64,000 bases of DNA from Brachybacterium sp. EE-P12 (lineage in GTDB: Bacteria > Actinomycetota > Actinomycetes > Actinomycetales > Dermabacteraceae), in contig NZ_QXCP01000009.1 of assembly GCF_003711805.1 (NCBI RefSeq), forward strand, positions 1 to 64,000, read 5' to 3'. Shown here piece after piece: positions 54,307 through 63,366 of the stretch. The first letter of the stretch is position 1. Every line of letters begins with the position of its first letter. Position numbers and translations under genes: made by a program. The notes below the pieces were generated by a model. The model made no database searches, was not told the DNA's origin, and worked only from the letters and a program-made list of their open reading frames with translations.

Positions 54307-56406
54307 ATGTCCGCTCCGCTGATGTCCCCCGAGCTGGTGAGGCTCGACGTCGCCCCGCCCGGGGACAAGCACGCCGTGATCGCCCTGATGGCCGACCTCG
54401 TCGCCGAGACCGGACGCGCCGAGCGCGACGGCCTCGAGGCGGGGCTGCTGAAGCGCGAGGAGTCCTTCGCCACCGGCATGCCCGGGGGCTTCGCGATCCC
54501 GCACTGCCGCAGCGAGGCCGTGCGCGAGGCGGCGCTCGCGCTGGTGCGCCTGAGCGAGCCGGTCGACTTCGGCGCCGCCGACGGCCCGGCCGACCTGATC
54601 ATCGCGATCACCGCCCCGGCGGGCACCGACGATCAGCACCTGAAGCTCCTCGCCCAGCTCTCGCGCGCCCTGATCCGTCCCGAGTTCCTCGCCTCGCTGC
54701 GCGGGGCGAGCACTCCCGAGGAGGCCTCCGGGCTCGTCATGGGCGTGCTCGAGCCCGAGCCCGCTCCGCAGGCGCAGGCCGAGGAGGCCGGCGTCGCCGC
54801 GGCGTCCGCCGCACAGGCGGGCGGTGCCGCGCAGGCGGGCGCCGCCGACTCTGCCGACGCGGCGCCCGCGCAGGAGGCCGCCCCCTCGGCCGGCGCCGAC
54901 GAGACGCCCGTGCTGCTGGCGATCACCTCCTGCCCCACTGGCATCGCCCACACCTACATGGCCGCGGAGTCCCTCGAGAACGCCGCGAAGGACAAGGGCG
55001 TCGCGCTGCACGTGGAGACCCAGGGCTCCGGCGGGATCACCCCCTTCACCGAGGAGCAGATCGCCGCGGCCGGCGCCCTGATCGTCGCCGCGGACGTGAA
55101 CATCACCGGTCGGGAGCGCTTCGCCGGACTGCCGCTGGTGGAGCATCCTGTCAAGCGCGCGATCTCCCACGGCCCCGAGCTGATCGACGAGGCTCTCGCC
55201 GCCGCGACCGATCCCGAGGCGCGCCGCGTCCAGGCCGGCGCCGAGCCGTCGGCGGAGGAGAAGGGCGGCGCCTCCCAGTCCTGGCCCCGCCGGATCCAGG
55301 GCGCCGTGATGACGGGCGTGTCCTATATGATCCCCTTCGTCGCCGCGGGCGGTCTGCTCATGGCGCTCGGCTTCCTCGTGGCGGGCTTCGACGTCGCCTT
55401 CGTCGCCCAGGACGTGGCGACCGGCTTCTCCCTGTCCTCCCTGCCCGGGCATCAGGAGTACGAGGGCGCGACCGGGATGCTGCAGACCGAGCGGGCGGGC
55501 CTGGCCCTCTATCTCGGCGCGGTGCTGTTCACGCTCGGGAACCTCGGCATGGGCTTCCTCGTCGCAGCGCTGTCGGGCTACATCGCCTTCGGCCTCGCGG
55601 GCCGTCCCGGCATCGCGCCGGGCTTCATCGGCGGCGCCGCGTCGGTGGCCGTGGGCGCCGGCTTCCTCGGCGGCCTGATCACCGGTCTGCTCGCGGGGCT
55701 GATCGCCCTGTGGTTCACGACGCTGACCCCGCCGCGCTGGCTCGCCGGGCTCATGCCCGTGGTGATCATCCCGCTGGTGACCACCTTCGTGGTGGGCGGG
55801 CTGATGCTGCTGTTCCTGGGCCGCCCGCTGGCCTCCCTCATGACCGCCCTGCAGGACGGCCTGACCGGCATGTCCGGCTCCTCGGCGGTGCTGCTCGGCG
55901 TGATCATCGGGCTGATGATGTGCTTCGACCTGGGCGGGCCCGTGAACAAGGCCGCCTATCTCTTCGCGACCGCGGGCCTGTCCCAGGGCACCGAGGCCGC
56001 CTTCGAGATCATGGCCGCCGTGATGGCCGCCGGCATGGTGCCGCCGCTGGCGATGGCGCTGTCCACGCTGGTGCGCCGCCGGCTCTACTCCCCCGTCGAG
56101 CGGGAGAACGGGACCACCGCCTGGCTGCTGGGCGCGGCGTTCATCTCCGAGGGCGCGATCCCCTTCGCCGCCGCGGATCCGCTGCGCGTGATCCCCTCGA
56201 TGATGACCGGCGGCGCGGTCACCGGTGCGCTGATCATGGCGTTCGGCGTCGGCTCGCAGGCCCCGCACGGCGGCATCTTCGTCGCCTTCGCGATCAGCCC
56301 GGTCTGGGGCTTCGTGCTCGCGCTGCTCGTGGGCACCGTGGTCGCCGCCGCGCTCGTGACCGTGCTGAAGGCGGTCGGTGTGCGCCGCCAGGGCGCCGCC
56401 GCCTGA
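54307..56406 (+). CDS. fruA: PTS fructose transporter EIIA-EIIB-EIIC fusion
   Basis: 699 residues. Imports fructose and phosphorylates it at C1. EIIA (about 8-145) has phospho-H66 in FAIPHCRS; an Ala/Gly-rich linker follows (about 150-200). EIIB has phospho-C209 in ITSCPTGIAHTYMAAE. EIIC (about 315-699) is a multi-helix membrane domain beginning MTGVSYMIPFVAAGGLLMALG. General PTS proteins (HPr, EI) are not in the window. AAGGAGAACCGCC precedes the ATG. Confidence 0.96.
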   Translation: MSAPLMSPELVRLDVAPPGDKHAVIALMADLVAETGRAERDGLEAGLLKREESFATGMPGGFAIPHCRSEAVREAALALVRLSEPVDFGAADGPADLIIAITAPAGTDDQHLKLLAQLSRALIRPEFLASLRGASTPEEASGLVMGVLEPEPAPQAQAEEAGVAAASAAQAGGAAQAGAADSADAAPAQEAAPSAGADETPVLLAITSCPTGIAHTYMAAESLENAAKDKGVALHVETQGSGGITPFTEEQIAAAGALIVAADVNITGRERFAGLPLVEHPVKRAISHGPELIDEALAAATDPEARRVQAGAEPSAEEKGGASQSWPRRIQGAVMTGVSYMIPFVAAGGLLMALGFLVAGFDVAFVAQDVATGFSLSSLPGHQEYEGATGMLQTERAGLALYLGAVLFTLGNLGMGFLVAALSGYIAFGLAGRPGIAPGFIGGAASVAVGAGFLGGLITGLLAGLIALWFTTLTPPRWLAGLMPVVIIPLVTTFVVGGLMLLFLGRPLASLMTALQDGLTGMSGSSAVLLGVIIGLMMCFDLGGPVNKAAYLFATAGLSQGTEAAFEIMAAVMAAGMVPPLAMALSTLVRRRLYSPVERENGTTAWLLGAAFISEGAIPFAAADPLRVIPSMMTGGAVTGALIMAFGVGSQAPHGGIFVAFAISPVWGFVLALLVGTVVAAALVTVLKAVGVRRQGAAA

Positions 56407-56437
56407 GCACGGCCGACGGATCCGAGGAGCGGGAACG

Positions 56438-57253
56438 ATGCACCAGGCAGGTGACTCCATCGGCCATATGCCCGCCTACGGCGCGGCGCACCTGGTCATG
56501 CTCGCACTGCTGCTCCTCGCAGCCCTCCTCGCGGTCCGCTGGGCCCGACGCGCCGAGGGCGCGCGGGTGGACCGGGCGCTGCGGACCGCGGGCTGGGCGC
56601 TGCTGGCGAACGCGGTGCTCTGGACGTCCTGGGGCTTCGCACCCTGGGCGTGGAACCTCGACGAATCCCTGCCACTGCACTATTCGGACGCGCTGCGGTT
56701 CCTGGTCCCGATCGCGCTGATCACGCAGGCGCGCTGGGCGGTGGTGGTGACCTGGTTCTGGGGGCTGACGCTGAACATGCAGTCGGTGCTGACCCCGGAC
56801 CTGAACTACTTCGTGTGGGTGCCGCTCGAGTTCGTCGAGTACTGGATCGCGCACGCCGCCGGGGTGCTCGCCCCCGTCGTGCTGGTGTGGGGGCTCGGGT
56901 ACCGGCCCACCTGGCGCGGGTACGGCCTGGCCTATGCGGCCACCGTGGCCTGGGCGGTGATCGCCGTCACCGGAAACGCCCTGACCGGCGCGAACTACGG
57001 CTATCTCAACCGTGCCCCGGCCGGGCCCAGCATCCTGGACCTGCTCGGTCCGTGGCCGCAGTACCTGCTGGTCGAGGCGATGCTGATCGCGGCGGTGTGG
57101 GCGGCGATGACGCTGCCGTGGGTGATGGTCGACCGTCGCGCGGGCACACCGCTCTCGGGCCGCGGCGGGCTCGTGCGGCGCGCGGCTCAGGCCAGCAGCT
57201 CGAGCTCGGCGAGCCGCAGCGGCCCCTCGGAGGTCGTCACGACCAGCCGGTGA
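56438..57253 (+). CDS. TIGR02206/YwaF-like integral membrane protein
   Basis: 271 residues with about six to seven helices. The pattern LPLHYSDALRFLVPIALITQ, VLTPDLNYFVWVPLEFVEYWIAH and TGANYGYLNRAPAGPSILDLLGPWPQY matches the YwaF-type TIGR02206 family, of unknown function. GAGGAG lies upstream of the ATG. The last 22 codons overlap the convergent GH92 gene; the Ser-rich tail (ASSSSSASRS) there is probably a reading of the other strand's coding sequence with no function of its own. Confidence 0.82.
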   Translation: MHQAGDSIGHMPAYGAAHLVMLALLLLAALLAVRWARRAEGARVDRALRTAGWALLANAVLWTSWGFAPWAWNLDESLPLHYSDALRFLVPIALITQARWAVVVTWFWGLTLNMQSVLTPDLNYFVWVPLEFVEYWIAHAAGVLAPVVLVWGLGYRPTWRGYGLAYAATVAWAVIAVTGNALTGANYGYLNRAPAGPSILDLLGPWPQYLLVEAMLIAAVWAAMTLPWVMVDRRAGTPLSGRGGLVRRAAQASSSSSASRSGPSEVVTTSR

Positions 57254-60200
57254 CGGGTGCACGGCCGCGGCGAGGCGATCTCGAAGGGCCTGGTCTGCCG
57301 CCGCCACTCGAAGCGCTGCGCGGAGCGGGCGTCCAGCACCGTCCAGCTCTCGCCGTCCTCGGAGCCCTCGAGCCGCCACGCGATCGGATCGCCGCCGGTG
57401 GTCTGCGCGGAGGTCAGCGTCAGGAAGCGGGCCTGCATCGGCTCGCCGAGCTCGGGCAGGTCGATCACGGCGCTCGCGGTGTCCAGGGCGAGCTCGGTGC
57501 GCGCGTCGTCGTCCAGCAGCGGATCGGCGGGGTCGGCGGCGAAGAGGTCCCGCAGCGGCTGCGGCCGCTCCCCCGGCGCGGTGGGCGAGGGCGGGATCCC
57601 GCCCCAGCCGCTCGGCGCGGCGGCGAGCTCCACCTCGATCTCCCCGTGCAGCTGCGTGTGCTCGATCCACGAGTCCTCGTGCGCCTCGCCCCGCACCCGC
57701 ATCCCGGTGATGCACAAGTCCTCCGTCCCGGGCGGGGCCCCGCCCTCGGCGCGGGCGGTGACGGTGAAGCCCTCTCGGCCCAGCGGCTTCACATGCACGG
57801 TCTCGAACAGCGGGGCGACGAGGTGGTACCGGCCGGTGGCGAGCTGCAGCGGGTACAGCCCCAGCGCGGTCAGCAGCCACCAGGCGCTCATCTCGCCGTT
57901 GTCCTCGTCGCCCGGGTAGCCCTGCCCGATCTGCTCGCCGACGAACAGGCGGCGGTGCACCTCCCGCACGATCCGGGAGGCCTCCTCGGGGGCGCCGACG
58001 TGGTGGAAGAGGAAGGGGAGGTGGTGGGCGGGCTGGTTCGAGAACCCGAACTGGCCCATCCGCACCGCTCGCGCCTCGACCATCTCGTGGATCGTGGTGT
58101 CGTAGGTGCCGCGCCGGTCGGCCCGCTCGGGGGTGTCGAGATACTGCTCGAGCCGGCCGCGCAGCATGTCGCGTCCGCCCTGGAGCCCGGCGAGGCCCTC
58201 GGGATCGTGCGGGGCGTGGAAGGCGAAGGTCCAACCGTTCGTCTCGGTGAAGTCCCCGCCCCATTCCAGCGGGTCGAACTCCTCGGCGGGCACGTCGAAG
58301 GCACCGTCGGAGCGGCGACCGCGGAAGAACTCCGTCTCCGGGTCGAACAGCAGGGCGTAGTTCGCGCTGCGGGCGGCGAGATAGGCCGACTCGCCGCGCA
58401 GCCGCTCGGCGCGCTGCGCGTCCCCCGCGGCCTCGGCCCGCTCGGCGAGCAGCGCCGCCTGCGCGGCGATGCCGGCGTCGTTGATGTGCGCCTCGAGGCT
58501 CCACGAGACGGTCTCGCCCACCCCGGAGTCGGTCGCGACCCAGCCGCGGAACACGGCGGTCTCCCCGCCCTTGCGCCCCACCTCGGGGAGGGGCGGGGCG
58601 ACGGTGGCGTTGCGCAGAGCGGCCTCGTAGGCGGCCTCGGGATCGGGCAGCTGCACGCCCTTGACCTGCAGGTCGGCGAAGGCGATGTCGCTGCTGGTGC
58701 CGGTCATGCAGTCGGCGTAGCCGGGCGAGGACCAGCGGGCGATCCAGCCGCCCTCGCGGTACTGCTGGACGAAGCCGTCGGCGAGCTCCGCGGCGAGCTC
58801 GGGGTAGAGCAGCGCGTAGGCGGGCCAGGCGGTGCGGTAGGTGTCCCAGAAGCCGTGATCGACGTACATCGTCCCCGGCACCGCCTGGGCGTCGGTGCGC
58901 GTGTCCGTGGCCTGGCCGCGGGTGGGGAGCACAGGGCTGGCGTGCACCGGCTCGACCACCTCGGCGGTGCCGCGGTTCTCCCAGTGGGAGGAGGGGTAGA
59001 GGTTCAGGCGGTAGAGGTTCCCGCACAGGGTGCGGCGCTGGGCGGGGGTCGCGCCGGGCGCCTCGATCACCTGCAGCCGGCGCATCCACAGGGCATGGGC
59101 CTCCTCGCGGACCTCGTCGAGGCGGCGCCCGGCCAGTTCGAGCGCGAAGGTGCGTCGGGCCTGCTCCTGGCCCAGCAGGCTCGTCACCAGACGCACCGTC
59201 ACCGCGTGGGTGCCGGGCGCGAAGCTGAGCACGCTGCCGCCGCTGTCGCCGGCCGCGCGCGAGACGCCCACCGGCGCGGGGTCGACCTCGGCGAGCACGA
59301 ACATGCGCGTCGCCCCGTCGGCCCGGTCGTAGCCCTCCGCCGGGGAGGCGTCGATCCAGCCCTCGACCCGGCCGTCGAAGACGGCGCCGGCGGCGTCGAG
59401 GCGGCAGTGCGCGTCGACGCCCTCGAGCAGGAGGTGGCCCGGACCGTCCTCCGCCGGGAGGGTGATCTCGCAGATCGCGCCGTGGTCGGTCGGGGCAAGG
59501 CGCATCCCGATCCCGCCCTCGAGCTGCACGGCGTAGAGGTCGGGGCGGGCGGTCTCGGCCGCATGGGTGAAGGCGCGCTCGCGCGCGGCGGGGCTCGCGT
59601 CCGGGGCCTCGCCCAGCAGCGGCATCATCACCAGCTGGTGGCGGTCGCCCATCCAGGGGCTCGGCTGGTGGGTGAGGGACAGGCCCTGCAGGTGGGTGCG
59701 GTGGTACTGGTAGATCCAGCGACGGGTGCGGGCGTCGGTCGCGGGGGTGAACTTCGCGAAGCCGTTGGGCAGGGCGGTGATCGGCAGGGTGTTCCCGCGG
59801 GAGAACTCGTGGACGGAGTGGGTGCCGCGCCGGGTGTCGACCCAGGCGACGGGGTCCTCGAGCGGCGGGTCCGCGGGCGCCTCGGCGAGGGAGACACCAT
59901 CGATCCACCCGTGCAGCGGCTCGGTCGGCGCGGCCTCGCCGGGCTCGTCAGACGGGTCCTCCAGCAGGTGCGCCTCGGGGTCCTCGGGCGCGTCGAGCAC
60001 CACGAGCACCTCGGCGATCGTGCGGCCGACGAGCGCCTCGAGCCCCACCTGGACGTCGTTCCACTGGTCGGCGACGAGGATCTTCGCCTCCCCGAGGCCG
60101 CGGGCGGTCGCGAGGCTGCCGTGCTGGTCACGGGGCTCGAGCGTCGAGAGGCGGGTGCCGTCCTCGAGGACGAGATCGAGGGCCACATGGGTCGCGCCCC

Positions 60201-60447
60201 AGGTCTGGGCCTCGTCGAGGGCGGGACGGACGAACCAGCGCAGCACCTCGCCGGGCGCGATCGTGCGGCCGAGGAGGCCGCCGGGAAGTGCGGCGGCGGG
60301 CAGGGCCTGCTCGGCGCGCTCCCCCGCCGCCCCGGCGTAGCGCACGGCCGACGGACCGGCGTCGTGCGCGGCCGACGGGGCAGGGTCCGCCGCGACCTCG
60401 CGGCGGTGCGGCGAGCCGACGGGAGCCTGGTCCGGGGTGAGGATCAT
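57187..60447 (-). CDS. GH92 alpha-mannosidase, apparently cytoplasmic
   Basis: 1086 residues. GH92 enzymes are calcium-dependent exo-alpha-mannosidases. Core motifs are FAKFTPATDARTRRWIYQYHR (as two neighbouring blocks), YVDHGFWDTYRTAWPAYALL, the acid-containing GYPGDEDNGEMSAWWLLTALG (E848), and FHHVGAPEEASRIVREVHRR. A carbohydrate-binding F5/8-type-like domain closes the C-terminus (about 985-1086, FLTLTSAQTTGGDPIAWRLEG). No signal peptide or Tat motif is seen at the N-terminus. TACCCT lies seven bases before the ATG. Confidence 0.92.
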   Translation of the reverse strand: MILTPDQAPVGSPHRREVAADPAPSAAHDAGPSAVRYAGAAGERAEQALPAAALPGGLLGRTIAPGEVLRWFVRPALDEAQTWGATHVALDLVLEDGTRLSTLEPRDQHGSLATARGLGEAKILVADQWNDVQVGLEALVGRTIAEVLVVLDAPEDPEAHLLEDPSDEPGEAAPTEPLHGWIDGVSLAEAPADPPLEDPVAWVDTRRGTHSVHEFSRGNTLPITALPNGFAKFTPATDARTRRWIYQYHRTHLQGLSLTHQPSPWMGDRHQLVMMPLLGEAPDASPAARERAFTHAAETARPDLYAVQLEGGIGMRLAPTDHGAICEITLPAEDGPGHLLLEGVDAHCRLDAAGAVFDGRVEGWIDASPAEGYDRADGATRMFVLAEVDPAPVGVSRAAGDSGGSVLSFAPGTHAVTVRLVTSLLGQEQARRTFALELAGRRLDEVREEAHALWMRRLQVIEAPGATPAQRRTLCGNLYRLNLYPSSHWENRGTAEVVEPVHASPVLPTRGQATDTRTDAQAVPGTMYVDHGFWDTYRTAWPAYALLYPELAAELADGFVQQYREGGWIARWSSPGYADCMTGTSSDIAFADLQVKGVQLPDPEAAYEAALRNATVAPPLPEVGRKGGETAVFRGWVATDSGVGETVSWSLEAHINDAGIAAQAALLAERAEAAGDAQRAERLRGESAYLAARSANYALLFDPETEFFRGRRSDGAFDVPAEEFDPLEWGGDFTETNGWTFAFHAPHDPEGLAGLQGGRDMLRGRLEQYLDTPERADRRGTYDTTIHEMVEARAVRMGQFGFSNQPAHHLPFLFHHVGAPEEASRIVREVHRRLFVGEQIGQGYPGDEDNGEMSAWWLLTALGLYPLQLATGRYHLVAPLFETVHVKPLGREGFTVTARAEGGAPPGTEDLCITGMRVRGEAHEDSWIEHTQLHGEIEVELAAAPSGWGGIPPSPTAPGERPQPLRDLFAADPADPLLDDDARTELALDTASAVIDLPELGEPMQARFLTLTSAQTTGGDPIAWRLEGSEDGESWTVLDARSAQRFEWRRQTRPFEIASPRPCTRHRLVVTTSEGPLRLAELELLA

Positions 60448-60520
60448 GCGCGCCAGGGTACCGAGCAGGAGCCCTGGTCCGAGCGAGGCGTGCAGGGCGC
60501 GGACGCGCCGAGCGTCCCGT

Positions 60521-61156
60521 TCACCCGAGACGCGGCTCGGGCAGGGACGGGTCGCGGTGGCTGCGGCACCTCGCCCGGTAGGACTCGCCGCCGCCCACCT
60601 GAGCGGCGGTGGGGCGCAGGGGGTCGGCGCCGTCGTCGGCGAGGCGGATGTGGAAGGCGGCGTCGGCCCCGCAGACCGTGCACACCGCGGTCAGCTTCAC
60701 GACCTCCTCCGCGCGGGCCATCAGCTCCGGCAGCGGGGCGAAGGGCTCGCCGTCGTAGGTCAGGCACAGGCCCGCCACGACCACGTCGCACCCGTCCTCG
60801 AGGAGACGGTCGAGCACCGGCACGAGCTCGGGGCCGAAGAACTGCGCCTCGTCGAGCGCGAGCAGCTCGGGCAGGCCGCCTGCCTGCGCGCCATCCCTCG
60901 TGGGCGTGCCGGCGCCGTCGCCCCCTCGCAGCGCGAGCAGCTCCGAGGGATCGGCGAGCATCCGCGCGGGGACGCTGCGGCCCAGGTGGGTGCGGAGCCG
61001 GTCCGCACCGCCGCGGACGTCGAGCCGGTGCCCGACCACCTCCACCCGTCGGCCCGCGAGCCGTGCCCGGTGGACGCGTCGCAGCATCTCCTCGGTCTTC
61101 CCGGCGAACATCGGGCCGGCGATCACCTGGAGTCGTCCTGCCTCGCCTCGGTGCAT
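60521..61156 (-). CDS. tdk: Thymidine kinase (type II)
   Basis: 211 residues. Salvages thymidine with ATP. P-loop GPMFAGKT (14-21), LDEAQFF as Walker B, and zinc-binding cysteines CTVCG and RCRSH are present. The ATG is six bases after TACCCT (61168-61163), so the mRNA should be leaderless. It is divergent from mug with only 36 bp between start codons. Confidence 0.95.
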   Translation of the reverse strand: MHRGEAGRLQVIAGPMFAGKTEEMLRRVHRARLAGRRVEVVGHRLDVRGGADRLRTHLGRSVPARMLADPSELLALRGGDGAGTPTRDGAQAGGLPELLALDEAQFFGPELVPVLDRLLEDGCDVVVAGLCLTYDGEPFAPLPELMARAEEVVKLTAVCTVCGADAAFHIRLADDGADPLRPTAAQVGGGESYRARCRSHRDPSLPEPRLG

Positions 61157-61192
61157 GTCCCCAGGGTACGGCGCGAGTCGTAGAGTGCCGGG
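61157..61192. promoter_or_regulatory. Divergent tdk and mug leaderless promoters in 36 bp
   Basis: Minus strand: TACCCT (61168-61163), six bases, tdk ATG (61156). Plus strand: TAGAGT (61181-61186), six bases, mug ATG (61193). The -10 boxes are 12 bp apart, and each promoter's -35 region would fall over the opposite gene's start, so simultaneous occupancy by two polymerases looks impossible. Confidence 0.6.
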
Positions 61193-61843
61193 ATGAACAC
61201 CCGGCGCCCTTCCCCTCTCGACGGCCGCCGACCCACCCGGGCGGAGCTGGCCGCTTTCGCGACCCCCGACCCCGAGTCGATCGACGACGTGCTGCCCGAC
61301 CCCGCGCGCGGTGAGGACCTGCGCCTGCTGATCGTGGGCATCAACCCGGGCTTGTGGACAGCGGCGGTCAACGCCCCCTTCGCCCGGCCCGGGAACCGGT
61401 TCTGGCCCTCCCTGCACCGCGCCGGTCTCACCACCCGCCTGGTCGACGCCTCGCGCGGCCTGGACCCCGAGGACGAGCAGGACCTGCACGAGCGCGGCAT
61501 CGGGATCACGAACCTGCTGGGACGGGCGACGGTGCGGGCCGACGAGCTGAGCCGGGAGGAGCTGCGCGAGGGCGGGCACCGCCTGATCGAGCGCCTGGCG
61601 GACCTGCGGCCCCGGACCGTCGCGATCGCGGGGATCACCGCCTTCCGCACCGCCTACTCGCTGCCGAAGGCACGGCTGGGCCGCCAGGACCCGTCGACCG
61701 TCCCGGGCTGGCCCGAGGCGGTGGACCTGCACGTGGTCCCCCAGCCCAGCGGCCTGAACGCCCACGCCTCCGTGGCCTCGCTCGCCGAGGACTGGCGCGT
61801 GGTCGCCCGCAGCGCGGGTGTCCGCCACGTGGACGAGAGCTGA
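61193..61843 (+). CDS. mug: Mismatch-specific uracil-DNA glycosylase
   Basis: 216 residues. Removes U or ethenocytosine from mismatches. Motif A GINPG (49-53) and motif B PSGLNAH are the Mug/TDG signatures, and FARPGNRFWPSLHRAG is the family block. An N-tail of about 35 residues precedes the catalytic domain. It pairs with tdk as a DNA-precursor and repair neighbourhood, but divergently. Confidence 0.93.
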   Translation: MNTRRPSPLDGRRPTRAELAAFATPDPESIDDVLPDPARGEDLRLLIVGINPGLWTAAVNAPFARPGNRFWPSLHRAGLTTRLVDASRGLDPEDEQDLHERGIGITNLLGRATVRADELSREELREGGHRLIERLADLRPRTVAIAGITAFRTAYSLPKARLGRQDPSTVPGWPEAVDLHVVPQPSGLNAHASVASLAEDWRVVARSAGVRHVDES

Positions 61844-61972
61844 CCGGAGCCCGACGGGACGGCGACGGCCTGCGACGGTGCCGCTCGCGCCCCAGACCCC
61901 GCCCGGCCGATGACCTACAGTGCCAGCATGCCCGGCAGGTGCCGGCAGATGTCGAGACTCGAGGAGAGCACG

Positions 61973-62116
61973 GTGAGCAGCAGCGGCGAGCGCCCCGACC
62001 ACCCCGATGACCACAGGCGGTTCTCCCTGGGCGAGGACTGGATCGCCACGCTCGTGGGACTGCTCCTCTTCACCGCCTGCATGGTCGGGCTGATCGGTCC
62101 GGAGCTGATCCCGTGA
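61973..62116 (+). CDS. 47-residue single-helix membrane protein coupled to a YeiH-type transporter
   Basis: A charged N-part (SSSGERPDHPDDHRRFSLGEDW) and one C-terminal helix (IATLVGLLLFTACMVGLIG). GTG 61973 has GAGGAG six bases upstream. A longer start at ATG 61928 sits six bases after TACAGT (61916-61921) and would be leaderless, adding 15 residues. The stop overlaps the transporter's GTG start (GTGA). It is likely an accessory subunit; unnamed to my knowledge. Confidence 0.7.
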   Translation: MSSSGERPDHPDDHRRFSLGEDWIATLVGLLLFTACMVGLIGPELIP

Positions 62117-63318
62117 GCGCCGCGGGACGCACCGGCACCGTGCAGGGGGACGCACCCGACGGCACGGGCACCTCCCCCGCCCCGGCGGCGGGCGCGACGG
62201 CAGGCTGGACCCTCGCGGGCCTCGTCATCGTGGTGGGCCTGGGCTGGCTCGTCTCGCTGCTGACCGACCTCGTCCCCGAGCTCACCGCGGGCACGGCCGT
62301 CGGGCAGGTCGCCGAGTCGATCGAGTACCCGGTCTATGCGATCGTGCTCGGCTTCGCGGGCAACGCCGTGCTCTCGCTGACGGGGGTGCGCCGCCGCATG
62401 GCCGCCGCCTTCCGCACGGAGCTGTTCATCAAGGTGGGGCTCGTGCTGCTGGGCGCGACGATCAACTTCGCGATCGTGGTGCGGGCGGCCGGCCCCGCCG
62501 TGCTCCAGGCCATCCTGCTGATCACCGTGGTCTTCGCCTTCACCTGGTGGTTCGCGGGCCTGCTGGGCCTGGACGATCGCCTGCGCGCCCTGCTGGCCTC
62601 GGCCCTGTCGATCTGCGGGGTCTCGGCCGCGGTCGCCGCGGCCGGTGCCGTGGAGGCGAAGAAGGAGCAGCTCGCCTACACCGCGACCCTGGTGATCGTC
62701 TTCGCGGTGCCCTCGATCTTCCTCCTGCCCTGGCTCGCAGGGCTGATGGGACTGCCTCCCGCGGTCACCGGGGCGTGGATCGGCGGCAACATCGACACCA
62801 CCGCCGCGGTCACCGCCGCGGGCGCCGTGGCCGGGGAGCAGCCGCTGCAGATCGCCTCGATCGTCAAGGTCACCCAGAACGCGCTGCTGGGCATCGTCGC
62901 CGTGCTGCTGACGCTGTACTTCGCGTTCCGGGTGGCACCTGCCGCGGGGCAGGAGAACGCAGGCACCGGTGCCGGTCCGGTCGCCGGGACGCGGCGTCTC
63001 GGCGACCGTCGTTCGCTCGCGATGCTCTGGGAGCGGTTCCCGAAGTTCGTCCTCGGCTTCCTGCTCGCCTCGGTCGTGGCGACGGTGCTCGCGGAGTCCC
63101 TGCCGGCCGACGTGCTCGAGCCGCGGCTCGACGCCGCCAAGGAGCTGCAGACCTGGGCGCTGACCCTGGCCTTCGTCTCGATCGGGCTGGAGTTCAACGC
63201 CTCGAGCATCCGGGAGTCGGGCTGGAAGCCGATCGTCGTCTTCGCGGCGGCGACGCTCGTGAACCTCGTCGTCGGCCTCGGCCTCGCGCTGCTGCTCTTC
63301 CGCGGCTTCACCTTCTGA
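62113..63318 (+). CDS. YeiH family putative sulfate exporter
   Basis: 401 residues with about ten helices. The family pattern includes LGFAGNAVLSLTGVRRRMAAAFRTELFIKVGLVLLG, LLASALSICGVSAAVAAAGAV, and GAWIGGNIDTTAAVTAAGAV (each a contiguous recognisable block). The substrate is not experimentally established in most members. Starts GTG within the stop of the small membrane protein. Confidence 0.87.
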   Translation: MSAAGRTGTVQGDAPDGTGTSPAPAAGATAGWTLAGLVIVVGLGWLVSLLTDLVPELTAGTAVGQVAESIEYPVYAIVLGFAGNAVLSLTGVRRRMAAAFRTELFIKVGLVLLGATINFAIVVRAAGPAVLQAILLITVVFAFTWWFAGLLGLDDRLRALLASALSICGVSAAVAAAGAVEAKKEQLAYTATLVIVFAVPSIFLLPWLAGLMGLPPAVTGAWIGGNIDTTAAVTAAGAVAGEQPLQIASIVKVTQNALLGIVAVLLTLYFAFRVAPAAGQENAGTGAGPVAGTRRLGDRRSLAMLWERFPKFVLGFLLASVVATVLAESLPADVLEPRLDAAKELQTWALTLAFVSIGLEFNASSIRESGWKPIVVFAAATLVNLVVGLGLALLLFRGFTF

Positions 63319-63354
63319 GCCGAGCGGCGCACGGGCGCCGGCGCGCGGTCCGGC

Positions 63355-63366
63355 TACCGTGACGCC
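63355..63366 (+). promoter_or_regulatory. -10 box for a leaderless AraC-type regulator gene
   Basis: TACCGT (63355-63360), six bases, ATG 63367. Confidence 0.5.

Noticed and set aside
56650-61314. A 1554-codon open frame on the plus strand
   Set aside because: It is the antisense shadow of the GH92 and tdk genes. Composition is Arg/Gly/Val-rich with no domain, and the opposite strand has clear motifs.
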